A DNA stretch of 64,000 nt from NCBI RefSeq assembly GCF_009904055.1, contig NZ_WYDP01000014.1, positions 48,025 through 112,024 on the forward strand, read 5' to 3'. Position numbers and translations under genes: made by a program. The stretch comes from Rubellimicrobium sp. CFH 75288 (lineage in GTDB: Bacteria > Pseudomonadota > Alphaproteobacteria > Rhodobacterales > Rhodobacteraceae). The notes beneath the pieces are model-generated. The model saw only the letters and a list, made by a program, of their open reading frames with translations, made no database searches and was not told where the DNA came from. Below, piece after piece: positions 34,874-44,830 of the stretch (position 1 is the first letter of the stretch; each line of letters opens with the position of its first letter).

Positions 34874-35632
34874 TTAGAGCGCGTCCCAGAGCAGGCGCAG
34901 CGCCATGGCGAGCGAGGTGACGACGAGGAGCGGGCGGATGAGGCGCGCGCCCCCGCGCACGGCCGCGCGCGCGCCGATCTGGGCGCCGACGATCTGTCCC
35001 GCACCCATGACGAGGCCCGCGATCCACCACGTCTCGGCCACGAGCGCGAAGACGGCCATGGCGCCGACGTTGGAGGCGCAGTTCAGGAGCTTGGTATGCG
35101 CCGTGGCCTTGAGCAGGCCGTAGCCGCGCAGCGCGACAAAGCCGATCATGTAGAAGGACCCCGTGCCGGGCCCGAGCACCCCGTCGTAGAAGGCGAGGCC
35201 CGGCACGGCGGTCGCCCCGAAGGCCCGCGGCCCGAGCCGCTGGGCGCGGTCGCTGTCGTCGAGGCCGCGGCGCAGCGCGAAGAAGAGCGCGACGGCGATG
35301 AGCAGGACGGGCAGCGCGAGGCGGATCGCGTCCGCAGGCAGGCGCGAGGCGACCAGCGCCCCCGCCCCGGCGGCCAGAGCCGCGACGAGGGCGGGCCCCG
35401 CCTGCGCCCGCAGGTCCACCTGCCCTGCACGCGCATAGGAGAGCGCGGCCGAGGCGGTGCCGAACAGGCCCTGGAGCTTGTTGGTGGCGAGCGCCGTGAC
35501 GGGGGGCGCGCCCGCGAGCAGGATCGCGGGCAGCGCGAGGAGCCCGCCCCCGCCGGCGATCGAGTCGATGAAGCCCGCCAGCAGCGCGGCGAGCGCGAGA
35601 AGGGCGAGGATCTGGGGGTCGAGCGGGTCCAC
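34874..35632 (-). CDS. TauE/SafE-family permease
   Basis: The 252-residue membrane protein has about seven to eight helices. It carries the TauE/SafE signature in both halves: GFIDSIAGGGGLLALPAIL near residue 20 and ATNKLQGLFGTA. GPGTGSFYMIGFVALRGYGL is in the second half. Members export or import sulfite, sulfoacetate or other small anions. Substrate is unknown. The start is GTG 35632, only 11 bases after serB, with AAGGGG upstream, so it is probably in one operon with serB and possibly pyrB. Confidence 0.85.
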   Translation of the reverse strand: MDPLDPQILALLALAALLAGFIDSIAGGGGLLALPAILLAGAPPVTALATNKLQGLFGTASAALSYARAGQVDLRAQAGPALVAALAAGAGALVASRLPADAIRLALPVLLIAVALFFALRRGLDDSDRAQRLGPRAFGATAVPGLAFYDGVLGPGTGSFYMIGFVALRGYGLLKATAHTKLLNCASNVGAMAVFALVAETWWIAGLVMGAGQIVGAQIGARAAVRGGARLIRPLLVVTSLAMALRLLWDAL

Positions 35633-35643
35633 GGGGCGCCCCT

Positions 35644-36552
35644 TCAGGCCGCGAAGTCGGCGCGGGCATAGCCCTGCAGGAACAGGAGCGCGGACAGGTC
35701 GGCGTGGTTGACGCGCAGGCGGCACCGGGCCTGGACGGCGGGCTTGGCATGGACGGCGACGCCGAGGCCCGCGAGGCCCAGCATGCCGAGATCGTTGGCC
35801 CCGTCGCCGGCGGCGAGCGCGTCCCGGGGGCCGAGGCCGAGGGAGGCCGTCACCTCGGAGAGGGTTTGGGCCTTGGCCTCGCGGCCGAGGATGGGCTCGG
35901 CCACCCGGCCGGTGAGGCGGCCGTCCTCGGCCAGAAGGGTGTTGGCGCGCGCCTCGTGGAAGCCGGCCCATGCGGCGACGGGGCGGGCGAAGGAGAGAAA
36001 GCCCCCGGAGACGAGGACGCAGCGCGCGCCGTCGCGCGCCATGGTGGCCACCAGCGTGCGGGCGCCGGGGGCGAGCGCGATGCGGGTGGCGAGGACGCGG
36101 GCGACCGTTTCCTCGGGCAGGCCGGCGAGAAGGGCCACGCGCTCGCGCAGCGCGCCCTCGAAGCCGAGCTCGCCGGCCATGGCGCGGGCGGTGATGGCGG
36201 CCACGCGCTCGCCCACGCCCGCCTCGGCGGCGAGTTCGTCGATGCATTCCTGGCCGATGATCGTGGAATCCATGTCGGCGAGAAGGACGCGCTTGCGCCG
36301 CCCCCCCGCCGGGGCGGGGAGGAGGTCGATCCCCTCGGCCTGGAGCGCCGCCCAGACGTCCCAGAGGTCGGGGGGCTCGGCCGGAAGGGGGATCTCCGCG
36401 GCCTCCCCGGGCGAGAGCCAGCGCAGGGGGGCGGCCCAGCGCGCGGCGAGCGCCTCGGCCCGGGCGGGGGGGAGGCGGCCGGGGGGGGCGACGAGGACGG
36501 CGACGAGGGGGCCGCCGGGGAAGGCGGGATCGGGCGGAGCGGGGGCGGTCAT
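35644..36552 (-). CDS. serB: Phosphoserine phosphatase
   Basis: The 302-residue HAD phosphatase makes the last step of serine synthesis. An N-terminal regulatory-like region (about 1-85) precedes the catalytic core. The core has LLADMDSTIIGQECIDELA (nucleophile Asp near 93), LVSGGFLSFARPVA, a conserved Lys in LGREAKAQTL and AAGDGANDLGMLGLAGLG (near 245). It is divergent from serC, with 160 bases between, which makes the serine genes neighbours. Confidence 0.95.
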   Translation of the reverse strand: MTAPAPPDPAFPGGPLVAVLVAPPGRLPPARAEALAARWAAPLRWLSPGEAAEIPLPAEPPDLWDVWAALQAEGIDLLPAPAGGRRKRVLLADMDSTIIGQECIDELAAEAGVGERVAAITARAMAGELGFEGALRERVALLAGLPEETVARVLATRIALAPGARTLVATMARDGARCVLVSGGFLSFARPVAAWAGFHEARANTLLAEDGRLTGRVAEPILGREAKAQTLSEVTASLGLGPRDALAAGDGANDLGMLGLAGLGVAVHAKPAVQARCRLRVNHADLSALLFLQGYARADFAA

Positions 36553-36660
36553 GCGTTTCCGATCGTGGACGGGCGGGGCGGGCGCGGAGCGAAAAGGGCC
36601 GCGTGCGGGCCGGCATAGCCCCCGGCGGCGCCTTGCGGAAGCCCCGCGACCCTTCTAGCG

Positions 36661-36712
36661 GTGGCGGCGGGACATCCCCCCCCAACGGGGGACGCATATC
36701 TGGAAGGATACC
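36661..36712 (+). promoter_or_regulatory. Leader resembling the alphaproteobacterial serC RNA motif
   Basis: Directly before the serC ATG is a C-run/G-run hairpin (CCCCC-CCAA-CGGGGG, 36675-36691) preceded by GGGACAT and followed by GACGCATATCTGGAAGGA that runs to the start codon. I recall this arrangement from the serC motif reported upstream of serC in Alphaproteobacteria. It probably includes the RBS, so translation control is likely. Identification is from memory of the motif, not a search. Confidence 0.55.
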
Positions 36713-37909
36713 ATGACCGAGACCCATCCCCCGCCGCCCCGCGCGGCGGACCCGGCCGCCGAGGCCGCCCTGCCCCCCCGGCCCGCCCGCCTGCCCCGCA
36801 ATCCCCGCTTCTCCTCGGGGCCCTGCGCCAAGCCGCCGGGCTGGGAGCCGGGCTGGCTCGGGCGGGCCTCGCTGGGGCGGTCGCACCGCTCGGGCGAGGG
36901 CAAGGCGCGGCTGGCGGAGGCGATCGACCTGACGCGCGCGCTGCTCGAGGTGCCCGAGAGCCACCGCATCGGGATCGTGCCCGCCTCGGACACGGGCGCG
37001 GTGGAGATGGCGATGTGGTCGCTCTTGGGCGCGCGGCCGGTCGAGATGCTGGCCTGGGAAAGCTTCGGCGAGGGCTGGGTCACGGATGCGGTGAAGCAGC
37101 TCAGGCTGGACGCGAGGGTGACGCGGGCCCCCTACGGGCGGCTGCCCGACCTCGGGGCGGTGGACTGGGACCGGGACGTGGTGCTGACCTGGAACGGGAC
37201 CACCTCGGGCGTGCGGGTACCCGACGGGTTCGCGCCGCCCGCGGGGCGGGAGGGCCTCGTGATCGCGGACGCGACCTCGGCCGCCTTCGCGCAGCGCCTG
37301 CCCTGGGAGGCGCTCGACGCCGTGACCTTCTCCTGGCAGAAGGTCATGGGGGGAGAGGCCGCGCATGGCGTGCTGGTCCTGGGGCCGCGCGCGGTCGAGC
37401 GGCTGGAGGGCTACGCGCCGCCCTGGCCCCTGCCCAAGATCTTCCGCCTGACCTCGAAGGGCCGGCTCAACGAGGGGATCTTCCGGGGCGAGACGATCAA
37501 CACGCCCTCGATGCTGTGCGTCGAGGACTGGATCGCGGCGATGCGCTGGGGTCTGGGGATCGGGGGCCTCCCGGCGCTGATCGCGCGGGCGGACGCGAAC
37601 GCGCAGGCCGTGTGGGATTTCTGCGCGGGCCGCGACTGGATCGCGAACCTGGCCGAGGCGCCCGAGACGCGGTCGAACACCTCGGTCTGCCTGCGCTTCA
37701 CGGACGGGCGGATCGCGGACGGGGCGGCCTTCGCCAAGGCGGTCGCGCGGCGGCTGGAGGCGGAGGGCGCGGCCTGGGATGTCGGCTCCTATCGCGACGC
37801 GCCGCCGGGCCTGCGGGTCTGGTGCGGCGCCACCGTCGAGCGCGAGGACATCGACGCGATGCTGCCCTGGCTCGACTGGGCCTATCGCGCCGAGATCGCG
37901 CGCCTCTGA
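36713..37909 (+). CDS. serC: Phosphoserine transaminase
   Basis: The 398-residue PLP enzyme converts 3-phosphohydroxypyruvate and glutamate to phosphoserine. It belongs to the Rhodobacterales/methanogen-like type. FSSGPCAKPPGW (near 28), GIVPASDTGAVEMAMW, LTWNGTTSGVRVP, DATSAAFAQRL and the PLP Lys in FSWQKVMGGEAAHG (about residue 208) are present. It is followed at 37 bases by serA. The leader carries a probable regulatory RNA. Confidence 0.95.
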   Translation: MTETHPPPPRAADPAAEAALPPRPARLPRNPRFSSGPCAKPPGWEPGWLGRASLGRSHRSGEGKARLAEAIDLTRALLEVPESHRIGIVPASDTGAVEMAMWSLLGARPVEMLAWESFGEGWVTDAVKQLRLDARVTRAPYGRLPDLGAVDWDRDVVLTWNGTTSGVRVPDGFAPPAGREGLVIADATSAAFAQRLPWEALDAVTFSWQKVMGGEAAHGVLVLGPRAVERLEGYAPPWPLPKIFRLTSKGRLNEGIFRGETINTPSMLCVEDWIAAMRWGLGIGGLPALIARADANAQAVWDFCAGRDWIANLAEAPETRSNTSVCLRFTDGRIADGAAFAKAVARRLEAEGAAWDVGSYRDAPPGLRVWCGATVEREDIDAMLPWLDWAYRAEIARL

Positions 37910-37946
37910 ACCCCCTTTTCCTTTTCTTTCCTGCCGGAGCCCCCTC

Positions 37947-39542
37947 ATGGCCCCCCGAGTGCTGATTTCCGACGAACTCTCGCCCGCCGCCGTGCAGATC
38001 TTCCGCGACCGCGGCGTGGACGTGACCTACGAGCCGCGGCTCGGGCGCGACAAGGACGCGCTGCTGGCCGCGATCCCCGATTACGATGGGCTCGCGATCC
38101 GGTCCGCGACCAAGGTGACGGAGAAGCTTCTGGCCGCGGCGCCGAGGCTCAAGGTCGTGGGCCGGGCGGGAATCGGGGTGGACAACGTGGACATCCCCGC
38201 CGCCTCGCGCCGGGGGGTGATCGTGATGAACACACCCTTCGGCAACGCGATCACCACGGCCGAGCACGCGATCGCGCTGATGCTGGCGGTGGCGCGGCAG
38301 ATCCCGGAGGCCAACGCCTCCACCCATGCGGGACGGTGGGAGAAGTCGCGCTTCATGGGCGTGGAGATCACGGGCAAGACGCTGGGCGTGATCGGGGCGG
38401 GCAATATCGGCTCGGTCGTGTGCGACCGGGCGCGCGGGCTGCGGATGAAGGTGATCGCCTACGACCCCTTCCTGTCGGAGGACCGCGCGCTGGAACTGGG
38501 CGTGGAGAAGGTGGAGCTGGACGCGCTGCTGGCGCGGGCCGATTTCGTGACGCTGCACGTGCCGCTGACCGAGCAGACGCGCAACATCCTGTCGGCCGAG
38601 GCGATCGCGCGGCTGAAGCCCGGCGCGAGGGTCATCAACTGCGCGCGCGGCGGGCTGGTGGACGAGGCGGCCCTGGCCGAGGCGATCCGCGAGGGGCGCG
38701 TGGCCGGGGCGGGGTTCGACGTGTTCGCCGTGGAGCCCGCGACCGACAGCCCGCTCTTCGGCCTGCCCAATGTGGTGGTGACGCCGCATCTGGGCGCCTC
38801 GACCACGGAGGCGCAGGAGAACGTGGCGCTGCAGGTGGCCGAGCAGATGAGCGACTTCCTGCTGACGGGGGCGGTGTCGAACGCGCTCAACATGCCGTCG
38901 GTCACGGCCGAGGAGGCGCGGGTGATGGGCCCGTGGATTCGCCTTGCCGGGCATCTGGGGAACTTCGTGGGCCAGATGACGGACGAGCCCATCACGGGCA
39001 TCAACGTGCTGTTCGACGGGGTGGCGGCCGGAATGAACACGGCGGCGCTCGGCTCGGCGGTGATCGCGGGGATCATGCGGCGCGCGAACCCGGACGTGAA
39101 CCTGGTCAGCGCGCCCGTGATCGCGCGCGAGCGGGGCATCCATGTGAGCACCACGCGGCAGGACCAGTCGGGAATCTTCGAGGGCTACATCAAGGTGACG
39201 GTGGCGACCGAGCTGCGCGAGCGCAGCGTGGCCGGGACCGTGTTCTCGGACGGCAAGCCGCGCTTCATCCAGATCAAGGGCATCAATGTGGATGCCGAGA
39301 TCGGGGCGCACATGGTCTATACCACCAACGAGGACGTTCCCGGCATCATCGGCGCGCTGGGCCAGACGATGGGGGCGAACGGGGTCAACATCGCGAACTT
39401 CACGCTGGGCCGGGCCGAGCGGGGGGGCGAGGCCATCGCGATCCTCTATGTGGACGACCCGGTGCCCGAGGCGGTCCTCGACCAGCTGCGCGCGACGGGG
39501 CTGTTCCAGCAGGTCAAGGCGCTGCGCTTCGACGTGGGCTAG
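37947..39542 (+). CDS. serA: Phosphoglycerate dehydrogenase
   Basis: The 531-residue enzyme oxidises 3-phosphoglycerate, the first step of serine synthesis. The catalytic and NAD domains (about 1-310) have VVGRAGIGVDNVD, GVIGAGNIGS (near 150), NCARGGLVDEAAL (Arg) and the His in TPHLGASTTEAQ. The intervening ASB domain (about 320-450) is followed by a C-terminal ACT domain (about 455-531: DVPGIIGALGQTMGANGVNI) that senses serine. GGAG lies before ATG 37947. The stop shares CTAG with the convergent AttH-like gene. Confidence 0.97.
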   Translation: MAPRVLISDELSPAAVQIFRDRGVDVTYEPRLGRDKDALLAAIPDYDGLAIRSATKVTEKLLAAAPRLKVVGRAGIGVDNVDIPAASRRGVIVMNTPFGNAITTAEHAIALMLAVARQIPEANASTHAGRWEKSRFMGVEITGKTLGVIGAGNIGSVVCDRARGLRMKVIAYDPFLSEDRALELGVEKVELDALLARADFVTLHVPLTEQTRNILSAEAIARLKPGARVINCARGGLVDEAALAEAIREGRVAGAGFDVFAVEPATDSPLFGLPNVVVTPHLGASTTEAQENVALQVAEQMSDFLLTGAVSNALNMPSVTAEEARVMGPWIRLAGHLGNFVGQMTDEPITGINVLFDGVAAGMNTAALGSAVIAGIMRRANPDVNLVSAPVIARERGIHVSTTRQDQSGIFEGYIKVTVATELRERSVAGTVFSDGKPRFIQIKGINVDAEIGAHMVYTTNEDVPGIIGALGQTMGANGVNIANFTLGRAERGGEAIAILYVDDPVPEAVLDQLRATGLFQQVKALRFDVG

Positions 39543-40594
39543 TAGCCCGTCATCTCGAGATAGCCGCGGCCCCGGTGCGAGCCCTCGACCGTGACCGGCC
39601 CTTCCCAGTAGGGGACGGAGAGGGGCATCCAGGCGGCGGGCTCGACCGCCGCCACGGTGGCGTCGAGGCCGCGCTCGGGCAGCGTCACGCGCCAGCGCGT
39701 GGGCACGCGGCGGCCCGCCACCTCGGTCCAGCCGAGCGGCTCGGCGTCGAAGGCGCCGTCCGGGAAGGGGGTGGGGGTGCCGTCGGGGGCGATCCAGGTG
39801 GCGGCGGTGAAGCGCGAGCCGTCGCGCGCGTTGAGGCGGAAGCCCATCATCTTCTCGCCCGTCTCGAAGGAGAGCGAGAACCAGTCCCAGCCGGTCTGGT
39901 CGGGCGAGAGCGGCTGGGAGGACCATTCGCGGTCGATCCAGGCGGTGCCGGTCACGGCGACCTCGCCCTCGGGCAGGAGGAGGGTGCCCTCGGCGGCGAG
40001 AAAGGGCAGCGAGTAGTAGTGGCTGGCCTGCCCCTCGGGGGACTTGACCGAATAGCCGCGGTCGCCCTGAAGGACGACGGGCCCGGTGGCGAGGAGGCGC
40101 AGATCGTAGGCCCAGTCGGGGCCCTGCGCAGTCACGGTGGCGCCGCCGGGTCCGTCGAGGTCGCCTTCGAGGCGCCATTCGTCGATCCAGGCGGCGAAGG
40201 GCTCGGCGACGACGCCGGCCTGACCGGTGCCGCCCAGGGCCAGACGCTCGGCCGCGCGGTGGGCGCCGGGGCGGGTGACGGCGGCATGGCCCATCCAGAC
40301 CTGGTCCTCGGGGAGGCCGGTGGGGCGCAGCGCGGTGCGGAAGAGCGTCCACTGCACCCCATGGGGCGTGCCGTCGGGACCCTCGAGATTGGCCGTCAGG
40401 TACCACCACTCGATGCGGAAGAGGGGGTGGGGGCCGTGATCCTCGGGGAAGCGGAGGTCGTGGCCGCGCTCGGGGATGGCGAAGCCCTCGGCCGCGGCGC
40501 CGAGGCCGGCGAAGCCCGAGGGGCCGGGCTCCTGCGCCGGGGCGGGGGCGGCGAGGAGCAAAAGCAGCAGGGGCAGGAGCGGCCTAGCGTTCAT
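39539..40594 (-). CDS. AttH/CrtC-like lipocalin-type protein
   Basis: The 351-residue secreted protein has a signal peptide ([20 protein letters not shown], cleaved near residue 20) and two lipocalin-like beta domains. [21 protein letters not shown] (in part), [20 protein letters not shown] and [20 protein letters not shown] are shared with AttH and hydroxyneurosporene-synthase-like (CrtC) proteins. It commonly travels with an FtsX-type ABC exporter, as here. Its ATG lies inside the permease stop region (11-base overlap). The ligand is unknown. Confidence 0.85.
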   Translation of the reverse strand: MNARPLLPLLLLLLAAPAPAQEPGPSGFAGLGAAAEGFAIPERGHDLRFPEDHGPHPLFRIEWWYLTANLEGPDGTPHGVQWTLFRTALRPTGLPEDQVWMGHAAVTRPGAHRAAERLALGGTGQAGVVAEPFAAWIDEWRLEGDLDGPGGATVTAQGPDWAYDLRLLATGPVVLQGDRGYSVKSPEGQASHYYSLPFLAAEGTLLLPEGEVAVTGTAWIDREWSSQPLSPDQTGWDWFSLSFETGEKMMGFRLNARDGSRFTAATWIAPDGTPTPFPDGAFDAEPLGWTEVAGRRVPTRWRVTLPERGLDATVAAVEPAAWMPLSVPYWEGPVTVEGSHRGRGYLEMTGY

Positions 40595-42977
40595 CGGCGA
40601 AGACCCGGAGAAGGCGCGCGGGCGGCGTGCGGGCGAGGCGCAGCGCGGGCCAGAGCGCGGCGAGGAGAGCGGCGAGGACCGCGAGCGCGCCGAGCCGCGC
40701 CCAGTCGGCGGGAAAGAGGCGCAGCGGCAGGCGCCAGCCGAAGGCCTCGACATTGACGATCGCGAGGAGCACCCAGGCGAGGGCGAGGCCGAGGGGCAGC
40801 GCCAGAAGGGCCGTCAGCGCGGCGAAGCCCGCGGCGCGCGCGAGCTCCAGCCCCCCCAGCACCGCGCGGCGCGTGCCCAGCGCCCAGACGGGGGCGAGCT
40901 GGGGCAGGCGCATCCCCGCGAGCGTGAGCAGCGACATCAGGAGCGCGAATCCCGCCACCCCGAGCGTGAGCGCGTTGAGCGCGGCGGTGACGGCGAAGGT
41001 GCGCTCGAAGATCCCGAGCGAGAGCGCCTTGAGCGCGGCCTGATCGACGAGGCGCGCGGGGTCGGCGCCGGCGGCGAGCAGGCGCTCGGCGACGGCGTCG
41101 GTTTCGCCGGGGGGGATGCGCAGGCCGAAGGAGAGGGGGGGCGTGTCGGGAAAGAGGGTGCGGAACAGGTCCTCGGACAGGATCGCCTGGGCGCGGGCGT
41201 TGCCGTAATCGCCGTAGATCCCGAGGATGGGCAGGACGAGGCCGGGCGCGACCTCGAGCGCGTCGCCGGGGGAAAGGCCGGCGCGGCGGGAAAGCTGTTC
41301 GTTGACGAGCAACCCCTCGCCCCGGGCGAGGCGGTCCCAGGGGTCGGGCAGGGCCGCGAGGAAGCGCCAGTTGTCGCGGAAGGTGGGGTCGTCGCGCATC
41401 ATGCCCACCGTGCCGGGCAGGCCCGCGAGCGGGCGGGGGACGGAAGCGATGGGCAGCGCGCGCACCCCCTCGGGCAGGGCAGCGAGGAGGCGGGCGGCCT
41501 CGGCCTCGGTCGCGGCGGCGACGTAGAGCTCGGCGGCGAGGCGCTGGTCGAGAAAGCCGCGGAACGTGTCGCGGAAGGAGGCGACCATGGTCGAGACGCC
41601 GACATTGGCCGCCATGGCGAGAAGGAGCGCCATGAGCGCGAGCGAGAGGCCCGGCAGCTCGGCCCGCGCGTCGGCCCAAGCCCAGCGCGCGAGCGGGCCC
41701 CGCGCCAGCCGCTCGCCGAGGCGCAGCGCCCCGTCGAGGAGGAGCGGCAGCAGGAGCGCGCCCCCCACCATCAGCGCGGCGAGGCCCCCGAAGCCCAGAG
41801 CGAGGCCGCGCCCCCAGAAAAGGAGCGCCCCCGCGACAAGGAGGAGGAGCGCGCCCGCCGCCCCCTGCGCCCGCGCCCGCCGTGCGGCCCAGAGCGCGCC
41901 GCCCCGCCGCGTGGCGCCGCCGAGCAGCGGTTCCGTGGCGAGGCGGCGGAAGGCGGAGGCCGAGGCGAGCGCGGTGCCGAGAAGCGCCATGCCGAGGCCC
42001 GAGGCCGCCCAGAGGGGGCGGAAGGCGAGCGTGCCCGCCACCTCGGCCCCGTAGAGGCCGCGCAGCGTGCCCGCCACGTCGGGCAGCAGCGCCGCCGCCA
42101 CGAGCCAGCCGAGCGCGAGGCCCAGGGTCCCCGCGAGGAGCGCGAGCGCCGCCAGTTCGGCCGCCATCAGGAGCGCGAGGCGCCGCGCGGGCAGGCCCAG
42201 CGCGCGCAGCGTGCGCACCGTGGCGCGCCGCCCCTCGAAGGCGAGGCCCACGGCGCCGTGGACGATGAACAGCCCGACCGCGAAGCTGAGCAGCGCGAAG
42301 GCCGTCAGGTTGAGGTGGAAGCTGCCCGCGAGCGCGGCGGGATCGGCCGTCTCGTCCGGGGCATCGAGCCGCAGGGTGGGGGCCACGTCCTCGAGCGGGG
42401 GGCGGCGCAGCGGCTGGTCGGGGGAGAGCAGCAGGTGGGAGAAGCCGTCCGTCCCCAGCAGGCGCCGGGCGGTGCGCGTGTCGGTCAGGACCGTGCCGGG
42501 GGGGGCGTCGGGCGCCTCGATGAGGGTGGCGCCGGTGGGGGGCAGGCGCGCGAGCACCTCGGCCCGTCCCGCAAGCGCGCCCCCGGGCGAGAGAAAGGCG
42601 GCGAGGCCGGCATCGGGGGCGACGGCGAGGGGGCCCGCGCCGGGGGGGGCGGTCAGCGGGTCGAGGCCGAGGAGGCGCACGCCCTCGGGGCCGCCGAGGC
42701 GCCCCTCGATCACCGGGGAGGCGAGCCAGCCCGCGCGGCGCAGCGCGACCCATTCCCCTTCGGTCACCGGGCCGCCCGCGGCGGCGGCGAGGCGCGACAG
42801 CCGCCCGCCGCCCAGCGCCTCGGAGGCGCTGGCATAGGAGGCGCGCGCCTCGGCGTTGATGGCCTGGACCCCCGACCAGAGCGCGGTGGCGAGCGCGAGG
42901 CCCCCGAGCAGCGTCAGGAGCTGGAGCGGGCGGCGCCGCCAGTGGGAGAGAAGCGCCAGGAGCGCCGCGCGCGTCAC
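40584..42977 (-). CDS. FtsX-family ABC transporter permease (duplicated core)
   Basis: The 797-residue permease has two FtsX-type units. Helix clusters are near 20-40, 250-400 and 640-790, separated by large periplasmic domains. It resembles LolE/MacB-like exporters with 8-10 membrane helices. Motifs such as [22 protein letters not shown] and [20 protein letters not shown] (in part) mark the cytoplasmic loops that contact the ATPase. It starts at GTG 42977 overlapping the ATPase stop (GTGA) and ends 11 bases into the AttH-like gene. A lipid or lipoprotein-like substrate is likely. Confidence 0.9.
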   Translation of the reverse strand: MTRAALLALLSHWRRRPLQLLTLLGGLALATALWSGVQAINAEARASYASASEALGGGRLSRLAAAAGGPVTEGEWVALRRAGWLASPVIEGRLGGPEGVRLLGLDPLTAPPGAGPLAVAPDAGLAAFLSPGGALAGRAEVLARLPPTGATLIEAPDAPPGTVLTDTRTARRLLGTDGFSHLLLSPDQPLRRPPLEDVAPTLRLDAPDETADPAALAGSFHLNLTAFALLSFAVGLFIVHGAVGLAFEGRRATVRTLRALGLPARRLALLMAAELAALALLAGTLGLALGWLVAAALLPDVAGTLRGLYGAEVAGTLAFRPLWAASGLGMALLGTALASASAFRRLATEPLLGGATRRGGALWAARRARAQGAAGALLLLVAGALLFWGRGLALGFGGLAALMVGGALLLPLLLDGALRLGERLARGPLARWAWADARAELPGLSLALMALLLAMAANVGVSTMVASFRDTFRGFLDQRLAAELYVAAATEAEAARLLAALPEGVRALPIASVPRPLAGLPGTVGMMRDDPTFRDNWRFLAALPDPWDRLARGEGLLVNEQLSRRAGLSPGDALEVAPGLVLPILGIYGDYGNARAQAILSEDLFRTLFPDTPPLSFGLRIPPGETDAVAERLLAAGADPARLVDQAALKALSLGIFERTFAVTAALNALTLGVAGFALLMSLLTLAGMRLPQLAPVWALGTRRAVLGGLELARAAGFAALTALLALPLGLALAWVLLAIVNVEAFGWRLPLRLFPADWARLGALAVLAALLAALWPALRLARTPPARLLRVFADER

Positions 42978-43657
42978 CGGACCACCCCGCCCCGCAGATG
43001 GGCGCGTGCGTCCATGCGCGCCGCGACGCGCTCGGAATGGGTGACGCAGAGCAGCGCGGCCCCCGTCTCGGCCACGAGGGCGAGGAGGAGGTCGAGCACC
43101 GCCCCGGCCGAGCCCTCGTCGAGGTTGCCCGTGGGCTCGTCGGCGAGCACGAGGCGGGGGCGGGCGGCGAGCGCGCGGGCGATGGCGACGCGCTGCTGCT
43201 GGCCGCCCGAGAGCTCCTCGGGATACTTGGAGAGGTGGGGCAGGAGGCCGAGGCGGGAGGCCAGGTGATGCTCCCATGCGGGGTCGGGGCGGCCCGCGAG
43301 GCGGGCGGCGAAGCCGAGATTGGCACGGGCGTCGAGCGAGGGGATCAGGTTGAACTGCTGGAAGACGATGCCGATTGCCTCGCGACGGAGGCGGGCGCGG
43401 GCGGCCTCGTCGAGGCCGAGGATCTCGGCGCCGTCGAGGCGGACGGAGCCGGAATCGGCGGGCTCGAGCCCGGCGGCGACGTGGAGCAGCGTGCTCTTGC
43501 CCGAGCCCGATTCGCCCGTGAGCGCGAGCGAGCGGCCGGGGGCGAGGTCGAGCGAGGCGCCGCGCAGGACGGGCACGGGGCCGTCGGGGCCGGGGAAGGT
43601 CTTGCGGAGGTCGCGCACGCGCAGCAGCGGCGTGGCGAGCGCGGCGCTGTCCTTCAC
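42974..43657 (-). CDS. ABC transporter ATP-binding protein (LolD/MacB type)
   Basis: The 227-residue ATPase has Walker [13 protein letters not shown] (about 42-53), the Q-loop in [10 protein letters not shown], the signature [15 protein letters not shown] (about 139-153), Walker [15 protein letters not shown] and the H-loop in [10 protein letters not shown]. This is the LolD/MacB/FtsE subgroup that partners FtsX-type permeases. The start is GTG 43657 overlapping the MFS stop by GTGA, so MFS, ATPase, permease and AttH-like genes form one coupled operon. Confidence 0.93.
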   Translation of the reverse strand: MKDSAALATPLLRVRDLRKTFPGPDGPVPVLRGASLDLAPGRSLALTGESGSGKSTLLHVAAGLEPADSGSVRLDGAEILGLDEAARARLRREAIGIVFQQFNLIPSLDARANLGFAARLAGRPDPAWEHHLASRLGLLPHLSKYPEELSGGQQQRVAIARALAARPRLVLADEPTGNLDEGSAGAVLDLLLALVAETGAALLCVTHSERVAARMDARAHLRGGVVR

Positions 43658-44760
43658 GGCAGCCGGGCGAGGCGCGGCATGGCAAGCGCCGCGGCGAGCG
43701 CCAGCGCCGCGGCGAAGGCCGCCAGGATGGGAAACAGAGCCGCCTCGCCCATGCGCCCGAGGATAGGGCGCAGCGCGACCGGGCCAAGGGTTCCCGCGAG
43801 GAGCCCCGAAGCGAGGATCAGCGCGCCCATGCGCGGGTCGGGGCCCAGAAGGCGGCTGGACCAGACGAAGAAGGCCGGAAAGCAGACGGCCGCGAACCCG
43901 CCCGCGAGCGCGAAGCCCGCCCCCGGCGCGACCGTGGCCGCGAGCAGGCACGAGAGCGCCACGCCGAGGAGGCCCCCCTGGAAGGTGCGGGCGGGGGGGA
44001 GACGGTGGCCGAGAGCGGCCTGCAGGAGGCGGGCGGCCACGAAGGCCGCGAAGAAGAGCGAGGCGAGGCGCGCCGCCTCGGCCGCCGAGAGGCCGCGCGC
44101 GACGAGCGCGGCGGCGCCGAGGCCGATCAGCAGCGCCTCGGCCGCGACGGCGCCGAAGTTGAGAAGGAGCGCGAGCAGGCGCGGCGAGGGGGAGGGCAGG
44201 CCGAGGGGGGGCGTGCGCGCCTCGGGGGCGGTGAGGGCAAGGGCGGCGAGCGCGAGGGCCGCGACGAGGGCGAGGGGCGGGCCCGCGCGCTGGTCGGCGA
44301 GAAGAAAGACGAGGGGGGCGAGGATGGCGCCCATGCCGTAGACCGCGTTGACGAGGGCGACGAGGGCGGGGCCGCGGGAGCCCCCCTCGAGCAGCATGCG
44401 GCGGTTGACGGCCACGGCGAGGGCGCCGTAGCCGATCCCCGCCAGGGCGGCGGCGGCATGCATGGGCCCCCAGCCGGGCCCGAGGGCGAGCGCCGCGGCC
44501 CCGAGCGCGACCGCGAGGAGCGCGGGCCGCATCCGCATTGCCCCGAGGCCGGCCGCCCCCGCGAGCACCGCGGCCGCGGCCCCCCCGTTATAGGCGGCGA
44601 AGACCGTGCCGCCCGCGCCGGGGGGCAGGGCAAAGGCCGCGCGCCAGCCGGGCAGGGCCACGCCGAAGATCGCGGGCAGCATCCCCAGCAGCAGGAAGGC
44701 CAGCGCGCCCGCGGCGACGAGGCGGACGGGCAGGCCCGCTGGGGGGGCGGCGGTGGTCAT
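43654..44760 (-). CDS. MFS transporter
   Basis: The 368-residue membrane protein has about eleven to twelve helices in two halves, a short central loop (EARTPPLGLPSPSPR) and the pattern of small MFS carriers (e.g. GIGYGALAVAVNRRML, LVNAVYGMGAILAPLVFLLAD and LASGLLAGTLGPVALRPILG, in part). Substrate is unknown; sugar or drug export are options. It is the first gene of the operon and is translationally coupled to the ABC ATPase. An MFS carrier with an FtsX-type ABC exporter is an unusual pairing. Confidence 0.85.
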   Translation of the reverse strand: MTTAAPPAGLPVRLVAAGALAFLLLGMLPAIFGVALPGWRAAFALPPGAGGTVFAAYNGGAAAAVLAGAAGLGAMRMRPALLAVALGAAALALGPGWGPMHAAAALAGIGYGALAVAVNRRMLLEGGSRGPALVALVNAVYGMGAILAPLVFLLADQRAGPPLALVAALALAALALTAPEARTPPLGLPSPSPRLLALLLNFGAVAAEALLIGLGAAALVARGLSAAEAARLASLFFAAFVAARLLQAALGHRLPPARTFQGGLLGVALSCLLAATVAPGAGFALAGGFAAVCFPAFFVWSSRLLGPDPRMGALILASGLLAGTLGPVALRPILGRMGEAALFPILAAFAAALALAAALAMPRLARLP

Positions 44761-44830
44761 GGCGGGCCTTTCGGCGGAAGGGTCGGCGCGGGTGTGGCCG
44801 ATCGCGGGCGCGAGGTCCAGCCGGGGGGCA

